A DNA stretch of 40,010 nt from Marinitenerispora sediminis (GTDB taxonomy: Bacteria; Actinomycetota; Actinomycetes; Streptosporangiales; Streptosporangiaceae), in the NCBI RefSeq assembly GCF_003336425.1, contig NZ_QEIO01000040.1, forward strand, positions 1-40,010, written 5' to 3'. The notes beneath the pieces are model-generated. The model saw only the letters and a program-made list of their open reading frames with translations, had not been told where the DNA came from and did not search any database. Each line of letters begins with the position of its first letter. Positions within the stretch are counted from its first letter, which is position 1. The position numbers were made by a program, and so were the translations under genes. Positions 1 to 8,686 of the stretch are shown here, piece after piece.

Positions 1-1
1 C

Positions 2-1666
2 CGCCCGGCGGCCACCCCGCCGGACATCGACGGCGCCCCTTCCGCGGAGGACACCCCCGCCGGCGGTCACCGTCCCGAACGGGACGGCCGCACCGCGACG
101 CCGCTGGTCGTCCCGGCCAAGCCGCCGCTGGAGCTCGACCACGGCACCGGCGAGCACGAGAGCTTCGGCGATGTCGCGGAGCCGGGCCACCGCATGACGC
201 TGGGCGAGCTCCAGGCCGCCGAGCGCGCCGCCTTCCTGCGGCGGCGCGGCTCGGACGCCGTGCCGAGCGCCGCCGAGCCCGGACGCGCCGCGCCCGACCA
301 CGCCGAGGACGGGCCCAGCGCTGGCGCGGCGGCGGACGCCGCCGCGCCGGGGCACTCCGGCCGGCTCGGGCGCAGCGTACGGTCCGCCGCGACCGGGCCG
401 CAGCCGGCGGACGGAGGCGCGGGTGACAGCCCGGCCGACGACCCCGCCCACGACCAGAGCTCGTTCAGCCGCGTGGCCCGCGGCAGCCGCAGACTGGGGC
501 AGCTGTTCGGACCGGCCGGCGCGGCGCCCGCCGCCGGTTCCGACAGCCCGCGCCCGCCCGAGCACGAGGCCGCCGACAAGCCCGGGCTGGAACTCGACCA
601 CGGCACCGGCGAGCAGGAGATGCTCTCCGGACGGGTGCGGGTCGTCCCCGGCGACGGCGCCGGCGACGCCGTTTCGCCCACCGACGTCCCCGGTGTCGTC
701 CGCAGCACCGCCACCGGAGCGGACCCTGCCCCGCGGCAGCCCGACGCCGACCCGCCGGCCGCCGCGGCGCCCTCCCCGCCGGGCGGGACCCGCGGATGGC
801 GCCGGCTCGCCCGGGTCGTCACCGGCGGCAACACCGCCGCGTCGAAGTCCGAGCTGCCCCCCGGGGACCTGGACCGGCTGCGCGTCCGCTTCGAGGGCAC
901 CCGCCGCATCGTGGTGCTCGGGTGCACCGGCGGCGCCGGCCAGACCGTCACCACGCTCATGCTCGGCCACACGCTCGCCGCGCACCGCGACGGGCGGGTC
1001 GTGGCGGTCGACGTCAACCCGGGCGCCGGCGGGCTGTCCCGCCGCATCCGCACCGAGACCCCCGAGACCCTCACCTCGCTGCTCGCCAACGCCGAGGACG
1101 TGCACGGCTACCTCGCCATGCGCGGCTACACCTCGCAGGCGAGCACCGGCCTGGAGGTCGTCGCGACGCTCGACGACCCCTACGTGCAGACGCTGGACGA
1201 CCGCGACTACGCCGGCCTCACCGGCCTGCTGGAGCGCTTCTACGAGATCACCCTGCTCGACCCGGCCGCCACCGGCGTCGCCCGGGCGCTGCCCATCGTG
1301 GACGCGCTCGTGCTGGTCGCCCCGGCCAGCTCGGACGCGGCCCGCGCGGTGGCGATGACCTTCGAGTGGCTGGACGGACACGGGTACGCGCACCTGCGGT
1401 CCAAGGCGGTCGTGGTGGTCAACGGGGTGAGCAAGCGCAGCCTCGCCGACGTCGACGCCGCCGAACAGGTGGCGCGCGGCCGGTGCCGCGCCATCGTCCG
1501 GGTGCCGTGGGACGACCACCTCGCGACGGCCCGCGGGGTCGATGACGTGACCGCCCTGCGGGCCACCACCCGCCGGGCGCACGCGGCACTCGGCGGGGTG
1601 CTCATGGCCGGCTTCGCCGGGACCGGGGCGCCCGGAGCCCGGGCGTCGTCGGAGGTACGGAGGTGA
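2..1666 (+). CDS. ParA/MinD-like ATPase-fold protein of a conjugation-type locus (5' truncated)
   Basis: The frame is open from the window edge, so the true start lies upstream; the first in-frame ATG inside the window is at 194. The first ~290 visible codons are a Pro/Ala/Asp-rich, probably disordered region. It contains the same 11-residue motif (LELDHGTGE-H/Q-E) twice, at 128-160 and 587-619. The C-terminal ~250 residues have a MinD/ParA fold: beta-strand RIVVLG, P-loop-like CTGGAGQT, then VVAVDVNPGAGG and later strands ITLLDPA and VVVVNGVSK. The P-loop is degenerate: the catalytic lysine of GKT is replaced by Gln (codon 941-943) and the signature Lys by Thr. A fully active ATPase is therefore doubtful. 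It lies 127 bases before the VirB4-like gene on the same strand and probably helps assemble or localise that machine. The product assignment is inferred from fold and context. Confidence 0.75.
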   Translation, partial: RPAATPPDIDGAPSAEDTPAGGHRPERDGRTATPLVVPAKPPLELDHGTGEHESFGDVAEPGHRMTLGELQAAERAAFLRRRGSDAVPSAAEPGRAAPDHAEDGPSAGAAADAAAPGHSGRLGRSVRSAATGPQPADGGAGDSPADDPAHDQSSFSRVARGSRRLGQLFGPAGAAPAAGSDSPRPPEHEAADKPGLELDHGTGEQEMLSGRVRVVPGDGAGDAVSPTDVPGVVRSTATGADPAPRQPDADPPAAAAPSPPGGTRGWRRLARVVTGGNTAASKSELPPGDLDRLRVRFEGTRRIVVLGCTGGAGQTVTTLMLGHTLAAHRDGRVVAVDVNPGAGGLSRRIRTETPETLTSLLANAEDVHGYLAMRGYTSQASTGLEVVATLDDPYVQTLDDRDYAGLTGLLERFYEITLLDPAATGVARALPIVDALVLVAPASSDAARAVAMTFEWLDGHGYAHLRSKAVVVVNGVSKRSLADVDAAEQVARGRCRAIVRVPWDDHLATARGVDDVTALRATTRRAHAALGGVLMAGFAGTGAPGARASSEVRR

Positions 1667-1793
1667 CCGCGCGCCGGGCCGCCCGGCCCGGGGCGGCGCA
1701 CCGACCGGGAGCGGGTCGCGGATGTCCCCGACGCGCACCGTGAGCACAGCCCGGAACAACGCAGCGCCAGCACACTCCGTGGGAGGGCAGCCA

Positions 1794-4274
1794 ATGAACG
1801 GCAGCAGGGGCGCCACCAGACTGGCGGTCCGCTACTTCGACGACCGCGTCCTGCTCAGCGACACCGAAGCATGGGCTTACTTCCGGCTGCCCACGGTGTC
1901 GTACGAGTTCGCCACCCCCGAGGAACGCGAGTCGCTCGCCACGAACATCACCATCGCGCTCGCCGCGATCCGGATGAACGACGCCGAGGTGCACCTGCGC
2001 GTCGCGCACCGCACCTACCCGGCCGCGTCCTGGGCCACCCGCCTGGACCGCACGTCGGACTCCGGGCCGGGCTGGTACGACTACCTCGACGAGATGTACC
2101 GGCACGTCTGGGCCAAGGACTTCTGGACCAAGGAGGTCTACCTCGGCGTGCGCCTCGGGCCGCGGGGGGTGCGGGCGCAGCTGTCCCAGGGGGTGTTCGC
2201 GCAGCTGTTCGGCGCCTACCAGCGCACCGAGCACGTCCTCGGGCTGGAGGACGACGCGATCGACGCCAAGGAGATCGCGCGCTGGACCGAGCAGGCGGAG
2301 CGGCTCGGGCGGGCGCTCGCCGCCAGTTCGCTGCACGCGCGGCACGCCACATCCCCCCAGATGGCGTGGCTGATCCGGCACGCCGTCACCGGCGCCGTCG
2401 AGGAGCCGCGCAGGTCCGCCTCCGGCCGCCGCACGTGGGGGCGCGGGGAGATCGAGGCGCTCGTCGAGGGCGTCATCCACAACGGGCGCTCGATGCTGCG
2501 GCTGGAGCAGCCGACCGGCTCCACCTACGTCGCCTACCTCTCCTTCTCCCGCTTCCCGGACCTGATGCCGTTCCCGGACGGCGAGCCGTGGCTGCACTAC
2601 AGCGACGCGCTGCCGTTCCCGGTCGAGGCGTCGCTGCGCATGAAACTGGTGCCGCCGGCCAAGGCGAGCAAGGATGTCGGCCGCAAACTCGCGCACGCGC
2701 GCGACATGGACGCCCACATCCGCGAGGCCGGGGTGGAGGCGCCGCTCGCGCTCGCCGAGCAGATCGACGCGGCGCGGATGCTGGAGCACGGCATCACCAA
2801 GGAGCGGCTGCCGTTCGTCTACGGCTGGCACCGGCTGATGGTGTCGGCGCCCACCGAGGACCTGCTCGTGCAGCGGGTCGAGGCGGTGGTCGAGCACTAC
2901 CGCGACATCGGGATCGACGTCGTGAACTCCACCGGCGACCAGTTCTCGCTGTTCTCCGAGTCGCTGCCCGGCGACCGGATCCGGCTGAACGCCTACGCGC
3001 AGCGCCAGCCGCTGCGCACCATCGCCGGGGGGATGCCGACCGCGACCGTCGACCTCGGCGACCGCCCCGACCCCTCGGGGGCGGGCTGGGTCGGGCCCTA
3101 CGTCGGCGAGACACTGGGCCGGGCGCGCTCGATCGTGCACTTCGACCCGATGGTCGCGGCGGCCCGCAACCGGCCCACCGCCATCGCGATCACCGGCGAG
3201 CCGGGCGGCGGCAAGACGACGCTCGCGCTGCTGCTCATCTACCAGCTGGCGCTGCGCGGCGTCACGGTCGCCGCCATCGACCCCAAGGGGGACGCGGAGT
3301 CGCTGGTCCGCCTGCTGCGCCGGCGCGGCCGCCGTGCGCGCGTCATGTCGCTCGGCTCCGCCGAACCCGGGCTGCTGGACCCGTTCGCGTTCGGCGACGA
3401 CCTCCCCACGAAGAAGACGATGGCGACGGAGACCCTGCGCCTGCTGCTCCCCCGGATGAGTGAGGAGCGGGAGTCGGCGATGATCCAGGCGGTCGCGGCG
3501 GTCGCCAACCAGCCGCAGCCCAGCCTCGCCAAGGTGGTCGGCTACCTGGAGGCGTCCTCGGACCCGGCGTCGCGCAACCTGGGCGCGGTCCTGCGCTCGA
3601 TGTCGGAGATGCGGCTGGCCAGCCTGTGCTTCGACCCGCAGGGCGACCACCAGATCGACAGCGAGGGCTGGACCACCGTCTTCACGCTCGGCGGACTCAC
3701 GCTGCCCGACTCCGCGATCCAGCGGGACGACTACAGCTACGAGCAGCGGCTCAGCGTCGCCCTGCTGTACCTGGTCAGCCAGTTCGCCCGGCGGCTGATG
3801 AACGGGCTGGACCGCAGCCTGCCCAAGGCCATCTTCCTGGACGAGGCCTGGGCGATCACCTCAACCCCGGAGGGCGCCAAGCTCGTGCCGGAAGTGTCCC
3901 GGATGGGCCGCTCCCGCAACACCGCGCTCATCCTGGTCAGCCAGAACGCCGGTGACCTGCTGAACGAGCAGGTCACCAACTGCCTCTCCTCGGTGTTCGC
4001 CTTCCGCTCCTCCGAGCGGGTCGAGGTCGACAACGTCATGGCGCTGCTCGGGGTCGACCCCTCCGAAGAGCACCGCGCCATGCTGCGCAACCTCGGCAAC
4101 GGCGAGTGCATCTTCCGCGATCTCGACGGCCGCGCCGGTCGCATCGCCGTCGACCTGGTGTCGGAGGAGCTGCTCAGGTGGCTCGACACCAACCCCACGA
4201 GACAACGGCCCGACGCTGATGACGCCGAGGAGGATGGTGCTTTGGTCGGCACGGGGCAGGAGCTGCGGCCATGA
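1794..4274 (+). CDS. VirB4/TraC-type conjugation ATPase
   Basis: A predicted 826-residue cytoplasmic or membrane-associated ATPase that would power a type IV secretion channel. The ATG at 1794 is chosen because GGGAGG lies 7 nt upstream (1781-1786); an ATG at 1722 would add 24 residues without a clear site. The N-terminal half is the VirB4 N-domain type, lacking nucleotide motifs. Walker A GEPGGGKT is at residues 468-475, followed by a strand ending AAIDPKGD. Walker B IFLDEAWAI is near residue 680, followed by RMGRSRNTALILVSQNAGDLL, typical of VirB4/TraC/HerA-like ATPases. The length matches the family. It overlaps the next gene by 4 nt (ATGA), so the two are translationally coupled. Confidence 0.9.
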   Translation: MNGSRGATRLAVRYFDDRVLLSDTEAWAYFRLPTVSYEFATPEERESLATNITIALAAIRMNDAEVHLRVAHRTYPAASWATRLDRTSDSGPGWYDYLDEMYRHVWAKDFWTKEVYLGVRLGPRGVRAQLSQGVFAQLFGAYQRTEHVLGLEDDAIDAKEIARWTEQAERLGRALAASSLHARHATSPQMAWLIRHAVTGAVEEPRRSASGRRTWGRGEIEALVEGVIHNGRSMLRLEQPTGSTYVAYLSFSRFPDLMPFPDGEPWLHYSDALPFPVEASLRMKLVPPAKASKDVGRKLAHARDMDAHIREAGVEAPLALAEQIDAARMLEHGITKERLPFVYGWHRLMVSAPTEDLLVQRVEAVVEHYRDIGIDVVNSTGDQFSLFSESLPGDRIRLNAYAQRQPLRTIAGGMPTATVDLGDRPDPSGAGWVGPYVGETLGRARSIVHFDPMVAAARNRPTAIAITGEPGGGKTTLALLLIYQLALRGVTVAAIDPKGDAESLVRLLRRRGRRARVMSLGSAEPGLLDPFAFGDDLPTKKTMATETLRLLLPRMSEERESAMIQAVAAVANQPQPSLAKVVGYLEASSDPASRNLGAVLRSMSEMRLASLCFDPQGDHQIDSEGWTTVFTLGGLTLPDSAIQRDDYSYEQRLSVALLYLVSQFARRLMNGLDRSLPKAIFLDEAWAITSTPEGAKLVPEVSRMGRSRNTALILVSQNAGDLLNEQVTNCLSSVFAFRSSERVEVDNVMALLGVDPSEEHRAMLRNLGNGECIFRDLDGRAGRIAVDLVSEELLRWLDTNPTRQRPDADDAEEDGALVGTGQELRP

Positions 4275-6709
4275 ACCCACACCCGCGAAACCCACGACAC
4301 CCGGGGCGACCACCCGGCCCGCCGTCCCCCGCCACCGCGACGGCCCCGGCCGCCCCGGAGCAGCGCGGCTGGCGCCGCATGCTGTTCATGGCGCTGCTGA
4401 TGGCAGCCTTCCTCCTCACCCCCCTGGGCACCGCCCAGGCCGCGGTCCCCGGCTGCGAGGGAGAACCGGCCCCCCAGCCGGAGGCCGCGGGATCGGGGGC
4501 GGACGGGTTGCTGGTGCCGCCGCGGGCGGCCGAGGCGGCAGCCGCGTCCCCTGACGGCCTTCCGCCCGACGCGAGCCTGTACGGACAGTACGGCACCGCA
4601 GGCCAACAGTGGCACGTGATCCGGGAGTCGTGCGTCGACAAGCTCAACTCCAGCGCCGTGGCGACGTTGAGCAACACGGCGTGGGACCTGTCGAAGACGA
4701 TCAACCAGTCGACCATCACCGTCTACCAGGCCGCGACCTCCGACGGTCTGCTCGCCAGCTTCAACGCCCTGGTCGAGGACGTCGTCGTCGAGCTGCGTGA
4801 GGGCATCTGGCGTCCCCTGCTGCCCACGGTCGTCATCCTCGGCGCCGTTTGGCTCGGGTGGTACGGCCTGATTCGCAAACGCGTGACCCTGACCATCGAG
4901 AGCACGATCTGGATGGTCATGGCGACGGCGCTGGGGATCTGGATCCTGGTCAACCCTGGCCAGATCCTCGGAGTCGCGGGGAACACCGTGAACGCGGGCG
5001 GTCAGCTCGTCAACACGGCGATTTCCCGGATCTCCTTCTCCGGGGTCGCCAACACGTGTCCAGCTGGTGCTCCGGAGATGCGGCAGGCGGAATGGGAGAG
5101 CGACAACGACTTCGCGGTCCGACAGAACTCCCAGATGCTGTGGTCGGGACTGGTGTGTCGGCCGTGGGTGGCGGGTGTCTTCGGAACCGGCCCCACGGCG
5201 AGTGTCGCCGCACAGGAACACGGTGTCGCGTTGCTGGGCGCACAGGGCATCAGCAGGATCGAGCAGGACCAGATCAACCGTGGGGACGTCGACGCCGTCG
5301 AACTGACTGACCAGAAGCGGAGTGAATACGAGGAGATCGCCGGCAGTATCCAGGACAACTACCCGGAGGTCTATCCGCTGTTCGAGGGAAGCCAGCAGGG
5401 GAGCCGCCTGGGCGTGGCGACGCTGGCCCTCTTCGCGTCCATCTTCGCCGGTGGGCTGATACTCGCGGGATCGGTCGCTCTCATTGTCCTGAAAATCGGT
5501 TTCCTGCTCCTCCTGCTGCTGTCGCCGATATTCCTGCTCATCGGTATCCATCCGGGCTATGGACGCACGGTGCTGCTCAGGTGGTTCGAGATGATGCTCG
5601 GGCTGTTGCTGAAACAGATCTTCATCGTGCTGCTCATATCCCTACTGGTGATGTGCTACGGCCTCGTGATGGCGACGGACCTCGGGTGGGGCCTGCAGAT
5701 GATCCTGCTCGCGCTCTTCACCCTCGCGCTGTTCATCTACCGCAGGCCTTTCGCCCACCTCTTCGCGTCGGTGAACGCCAACACCTTCACCTCGCGGATG
5801 GTCAGTGACGCCGTGACCAGCAGTGCCCTGAGCAGGAGCGCCAACATCCTTCCGCCGGTCGCCTACATGCGCGCGCAGAAGTGGGGGCTCAGGCGGGCTC
5901 CGCAGCTCGCCGCCGCGGCCGCTTCGGTGCCCGCCGGAGCAGCGGCCGCCGCGGCCGCTGGCGAGGGGGCCGAGACGGCACGCGGTACCGCCGCCGCGGC
6001 GGACGGCGCGGCGAACGACGCTCCTGCCGCGCGCGGCGAGTCGGGGCGCGCCCGGGGAGTCGCCGGGTACGGTCGCGCCCGCAGCGGTGGCGCGCCGCCA
6101 CCACTGCACCTCGGTTCCCAGGGGGCGGGCGCGGAGGGAAGCCGGAGCACCGGCGCCTCCCCGACCCGCAGCTCCGACCAGGCGCCGCGGTTGAGCGACG
6201 TCGCCGCGGCCAGTGGCGGACTCGGGTCCTCCTCCGCCACGCCGGCCGGCAGCGGCGGAGCGATCCCGCCCCGTCCCGCGGGCGGTTACACGGGAACGGG
6301 CGACACCGGATGGGCCTCCGTGTTCGGCACCGGCTCGGGCAGCGGCCACCGCGCCGCGCCGAGTGGAGGCGGTGCTCCGAGCGGTGGCGGGGCGGCCGGG
6401 GCGGTCGAAAGGCCCGCTCCCAGCTCCGGTCGGGGCATCTTCAACGGGCGTTCGGCCACGCCCCCGCAGGGCAACGTCTCACAGCGCGGTTCCCGGTGGG
6501 GAGGACCGCGTACGCGGCCCGAAAGGTCGGCCCCGCCCCCGAGAACGCCGCGTCCCTCCGGCGGCGGCGAGGAGAACGGCACCTGGTTCCGCAGCTCCGG
6601 TAGTACGAACAAGGACGCGCCGACCAGCCCGTTCTGGGCAGGCTCCGAGGCGCAACGGCGCAGGGACAACCGCCGGGACGTCCCGTTCTGGCTGCGCGAC
6701 GACGACTAG
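4271..6709 (+). CDS. Polytopic membrane protein, VirB6/TrbL-like channel component
   Basis: An 812-residue protein coupled to the VirB4-like gene. A basic, Pro-rich N-terminus of 36 residues precedes a hydrophobic segment (37-57) ending in AQA-A, a plausible signal-peptide cleavage site. Further membrane helices lie at about 184-203, 208-227, 380-402, 404-424, 447-466 and 474-494. The cluster of helices from 380 to 495 resembles the conserved core of TrbL/VirB6 proteins. From about residue 530 the chain is a long, low-complexity Ala/Gly/Ser/Pro/Arg-rich tail, probably disordered and cytoplasmic, ending with charged RRDNRRDVPFWLRDDD. The role as inner-membrane channel component is inferred from topology and position next to VirB4. 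The middle of the gene (4900-5700) uses visibly more A/T in third positions than its neighbours. Confidence 0.75.
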   Translation: MNPHPRNPRHPGRPPGPPSPATATAPAAPEQRGWRRMLFMALLMAAFLLTPLGTAQAAVPGCEGEPAPQPEAAGSGADGLLVPPRAAEAAAASPDGLPPDASLYGQYGTAGQQWHVIRESCVDKLNSSAVATLSNTAWDLSKTINQSTITVYQAATSDGLLASFNALVEDVVVELREGIWRPLLPTVVILGAVWLGWYGLIRKRVTLTIESTIWMVMATALGIWILVNPGQILGVAGNTVNAGGQLVNTAISRISFSGVANTCPAGAPEMRQAEWESDNDFAVRQNSQMLWSGLVCRPWVAGVFGTGPTASVAAQEHGVALLGAQGISRIEQDQINRGDVDAVELTDQKRSEYEEIAGSIQDNYPEVYPLFEGSQQGSRLGVATLALFASIFAGGLILAGSVALIVLKIGFLLLLLLSPIFLLIGIHPGYGRTVLLRWFEMMLGLLLKQIFIVLLISLLVMCYGLVMATDLGWGLQMILLALFTLALFIYRRPFAHLFASVNANTFTSRMVSDAVTSSALSRSANILPPVAYMRAQKWGLRRAPQLAAAAASVPAGAAAAAAAGEGAETARGTAAAADGAANDAPAARGESGRARGVAGYGRARSGGAPPPLHLGSQGAGAEGSRSTGASPTRSSDQAPRLSDVAAASGGLGSSSATPAGSGGAIPPRPAGGYTGTGDTGWASVFGTGSGSGHRAAPSGGGAPSGGGAAGAVERPAPSSGRGIFNGRSATPPQGNVSQRGSRWGGPRTRPERSAPPPRTPRPSGGGEENGTWFRSSGSTNKDAPTSPFWAGSEAQRRRDNRRDVPFWLRDDD

Positions 6710-6718
6710 CGGACCAAC

Positions 6719-6748
6719 GTGGGGGCGGTGCGAGGGCACCGCCCCCAC
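6719..6748 (+). terminator. Hairpin terminator or attenuator inside the conjugation-like cluster
   Basis: Perfect 12-bp inverted repeat: GTGGGGGCGGTG at 6719-6730 and CACCGCCCCCAC at 6737-6748, with a 6-nt loop. It begins 9 nt after the stop of the polytopic protein. No U-tract follows, as is common for actinomycete terminators. Because the cluster continues downstream, it may act as partial terminator or mRNA-stability element. Confidence 0.65.
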
Positions 6749-6826
6749 AGAGGACCGCCGAGGTACCGAATCCGGGACAGAGACAGCGAGCACCCACCCG
6801 TAGCACCCGAGAGAGCCCCGAAAAAA

Positions 6827-7483
6827 ATGCCCCAGCCCCTCTCAGACGGCGCACAGCGCCTCGTATTCGGCATTCTCGTCGTGGCGCTGGTCGCCCTCGG
6901 CATCTATCTCAGCGTGGCCGGGCTCCGCGGTGAGGAGGAGCCCGAGCAGCAGCAGGGTCAGGCCAGCGGCGACACCGCGGGGTCCGACGAAGCGCAGCAG
7001 CCCGAGCCCGCCGCTCCGAGCCCGATCCCGACCACCGACGCCGCGGACATGAGCGTCATGGACTGGTTCCCGTTCTCCGAGGAGGACTTCCAGGCGGCCG
7101 CGACCGTCGCCCAGAGGTTCGGGGCCGCGTACGGAACCATCGACTACACGCAGTCGCCGGAGGCCTACTACGACAGCCTGGCCGCGTTCACGACCGCCGA
7201 CTACGCCCGGACCGTGGAGCAGAGTTCCGGAGCGGGTGCGCTGTGGGGGGAGATGGCCGAGCAGGAGGCGGTCGCCGCAGGGCGCGCCAACGTCGAGTCG
7301 GTCCGTCACTTCGACGACGAGTCCATCGTGTTCGTCGTGCGGACGCAGTCGATCGTGGAGGGCGGGGACAGCGCCGCCTCCGATCTCGGGGACTTCGCGG
7401 TGACCATGGTCCGGGAGCGGGGCGAGTGGCGGGTCTTCGACTTCCAGCCGGCCGAGGCCGGGAACCTGGGGGACGGCGGATGA
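6827..7483 (+). CDS. Single-pass membrane protein with VirB8/TcpC-like (NTF2-like) outer domain
   Basis: A 218-residue protein, start taken at the ATG at 6827; a GTG at 6719 would lie inside the hairpin and add an implausible Arg/Pro-rich leader. One membrane helix lies at residues 12-32. An acidic, Gln/Glu/Pro-rich linker (33-75) follows, then a globular domain (about 80-218) with pattern QAAATVAQRFGAAYGTIDY and C-terminal strands IVFVVRTQ, FAVTMVRE and EWRVFDFQ. This topology and helix-then-sheet pattern suggest an NTF2-like VirB8/TcpC-type assembly factor. That identification is inference; no diagnostic motif exists. Its stop overlaps the ATG of the next gene (ATGA), so the two are coupled. 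Confidence 0.7.
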   Translation: MPQPLSDGAQRLVFGILVVALVALGIYLSVAGLRGEEEPEQQQGQASGDTAGSDEAQQPEPAAPSPIPTTDAADMSVMDWFPFSEEDFQAAATVAQRFGAAYGTIDYTQSPEAYYDSLAAFTTADYARTVEQSSGAGALWGEMAEQEAVAAGRANVESVRHFDDESIVFVVRTQSIVEGGDSAASDLGDFAVTMVRERGEWRVFDFQPAEAGNLGDGG

Positions 7484-8643
7484 TCCGGTTGTTCGTACGC
7501 CCGAGCCCGTCCGACCAGGGGTCGTGTGCCACCCGGCTGGCCATCGCTGTCGGTGCCTTCATCGCCGGTGTGCTGGTCCTCGCGTTGATCATCATCCCGA
7601 CCGCGTCCATCAACCAGGGGATGAGCGCCCTCACCGGACTGCGCTGTACGAGCGAGACCGAGCAGGTTCCGGTGTCGGGCTACGCCGAGGACTCCATTCC
7701 GGAGAACTACCTGGAGATCTACCGGGAGACCGGGGAGGAGAAGGGCATCCCGTGGAACGTCCTCGCCGGAGTCGGCCAGGTGGAGAGCCACCACGGGCGC
7801 TGGGAGGGGCCCGGTATCACGGAGGGCCACAATGACTGGGGCGCCGCGGGCCCGATGCAGTTCGGTTCGCTGGACGGCTCGGCCGCCGGTAACAGCTGGG
7901 GCGGAGAGCCGGTCATGCCGGCGGATGAGCGACCGGAGGAGGGGTACGGGCAGGACGGCAACGGCGACGGGGTGGTCAGTGTGTACGACCCCGCGGACGC
8001 CATTCCGGCCGCCGCCGACTACCTGATCGCCCACGGAGCGCGCGAGAACGTGCGCAACGCCCTCTATGGCTACAACCACGCCTGGTGGTACGTGGAGGAT
8101 GTGCTGGAGTGGGCGGAACGGTACGCGGACGGTAGTTTCTCGACCGACCAGGCGATCGAGACCGCGGTCAACTGCGATCTGACCGCCTCCGGAGACCCCC
8201 TGGGGCAGGCGCCGGACGAACTCACCCAGGCGGTCGTCGACTGGGCGCTGGCCCAGCGAGGCAAGCCCTACGTCTGGGGCGGTACCGGGCCGAACGGCTT
8301 CGACTGCTCCGGTCTGCTGATGCGCGCCTACGAGAGCATCGGCGTGACCATTCCCCGGGTCTCGCAGGACCAGTGGAACTTCGGGCCGCGCGTCGAGCAG
8401 GGGGAGGAGCAGCCCGGCGACCTGGTGTTCTTCGACGTCCAGCGCCCAGGCGAGCCGCCGGGCCCCGGACACGTCGGCATGGTCGTCGGTGACGGGCTCA
8501 TGGTAGAGGCGTGGTGCACCGCGTGCGGGCCCATCGCCACGCGGGAGTACGACGACCCGAACCGCGCGGACATCATGGGCTTCACCCGGCCGCTGGCCGA
8601 TCCCGGAGCCCAGGCACAGTTGGAGCAGTTGGGGGCACTGTGA
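7480..8643 (+). CDS. Membrane-anchored two-domain peptidoglycan hydrolase (lytic transglycosylase plus NlpC/P60)
   Basis: 387 residues. A signal-anchor helix occupies about residues 15-39. A lysozyme-like lytic transglycosylase domain (about 75-225) follows, with likely catalytic Glu102 in GQVESHHG, a GPMQF motif, and a DPADAIPAAADYL segment typical of this family. The C-terminal NlpC/P60 domain (about 250-375) has catalytic Cys276 in GFDCSG and His331 in GPGHVGMVV. It resembles the VirB1/TcpG-type hydrolases that open the cell wall for conjugation channels. Its place in the cluster supports that role. The ATG at 7480 overlaps the upstream stop. The main alternative is a general cell-wall endopeptidase. 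Confidence 0.9.
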   Translation: MIRLFVRPSPSDQGSCATRLAIAVGAFIAGVLVLALIIIPTASINQGMSALTGLRCTSETEQVPVSGYAEDSIPENYLEIYRETGEEKGIPWNVLAGVGQVESHHGRWEGPGITEGHNDWGAAGPMQFGSLDGSAAGNSWGGEPVMPADERPEEGYGQDGNGDGVVSVYDPADAIPAAADYLIAHGARENVRNALYGYNHAWWYVEDVLEWAERYADGSFSTDQAIETAVNCDLTASGDPLGQAPDELTQAVVDWALAQRGKPYVWGGTGPNGFDCSGLLMRAYESIGVTIPRVSQDQWNFGPRVEQGEEQPGDLVFFDVQRPGEPPGPGHVGMVVGDGLMVEAWCTACGPIATREYDDPNRADIMGFTRPLADPGAQAQLEQLGAL

Positions 8644-8686
8644 CCGACACGGGAAGTTCGCGTGTGCGTGAAGTGAGGTTTCCGGG

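Noticed and set aside
1602-3650. 682-codon minus-strand frame opposite the VirB4-like gene
   Set aside because: Arg/Gly/His-rich shadow composition, no ribosome site, fully antisense to a gene with clear Walker motifs.
3737-5551. 604-codon minus-strand frame
   Set aside because: Antisense to VirB4-like and VirB6-like genes; composition of a shadow frame, no recognisable motif.
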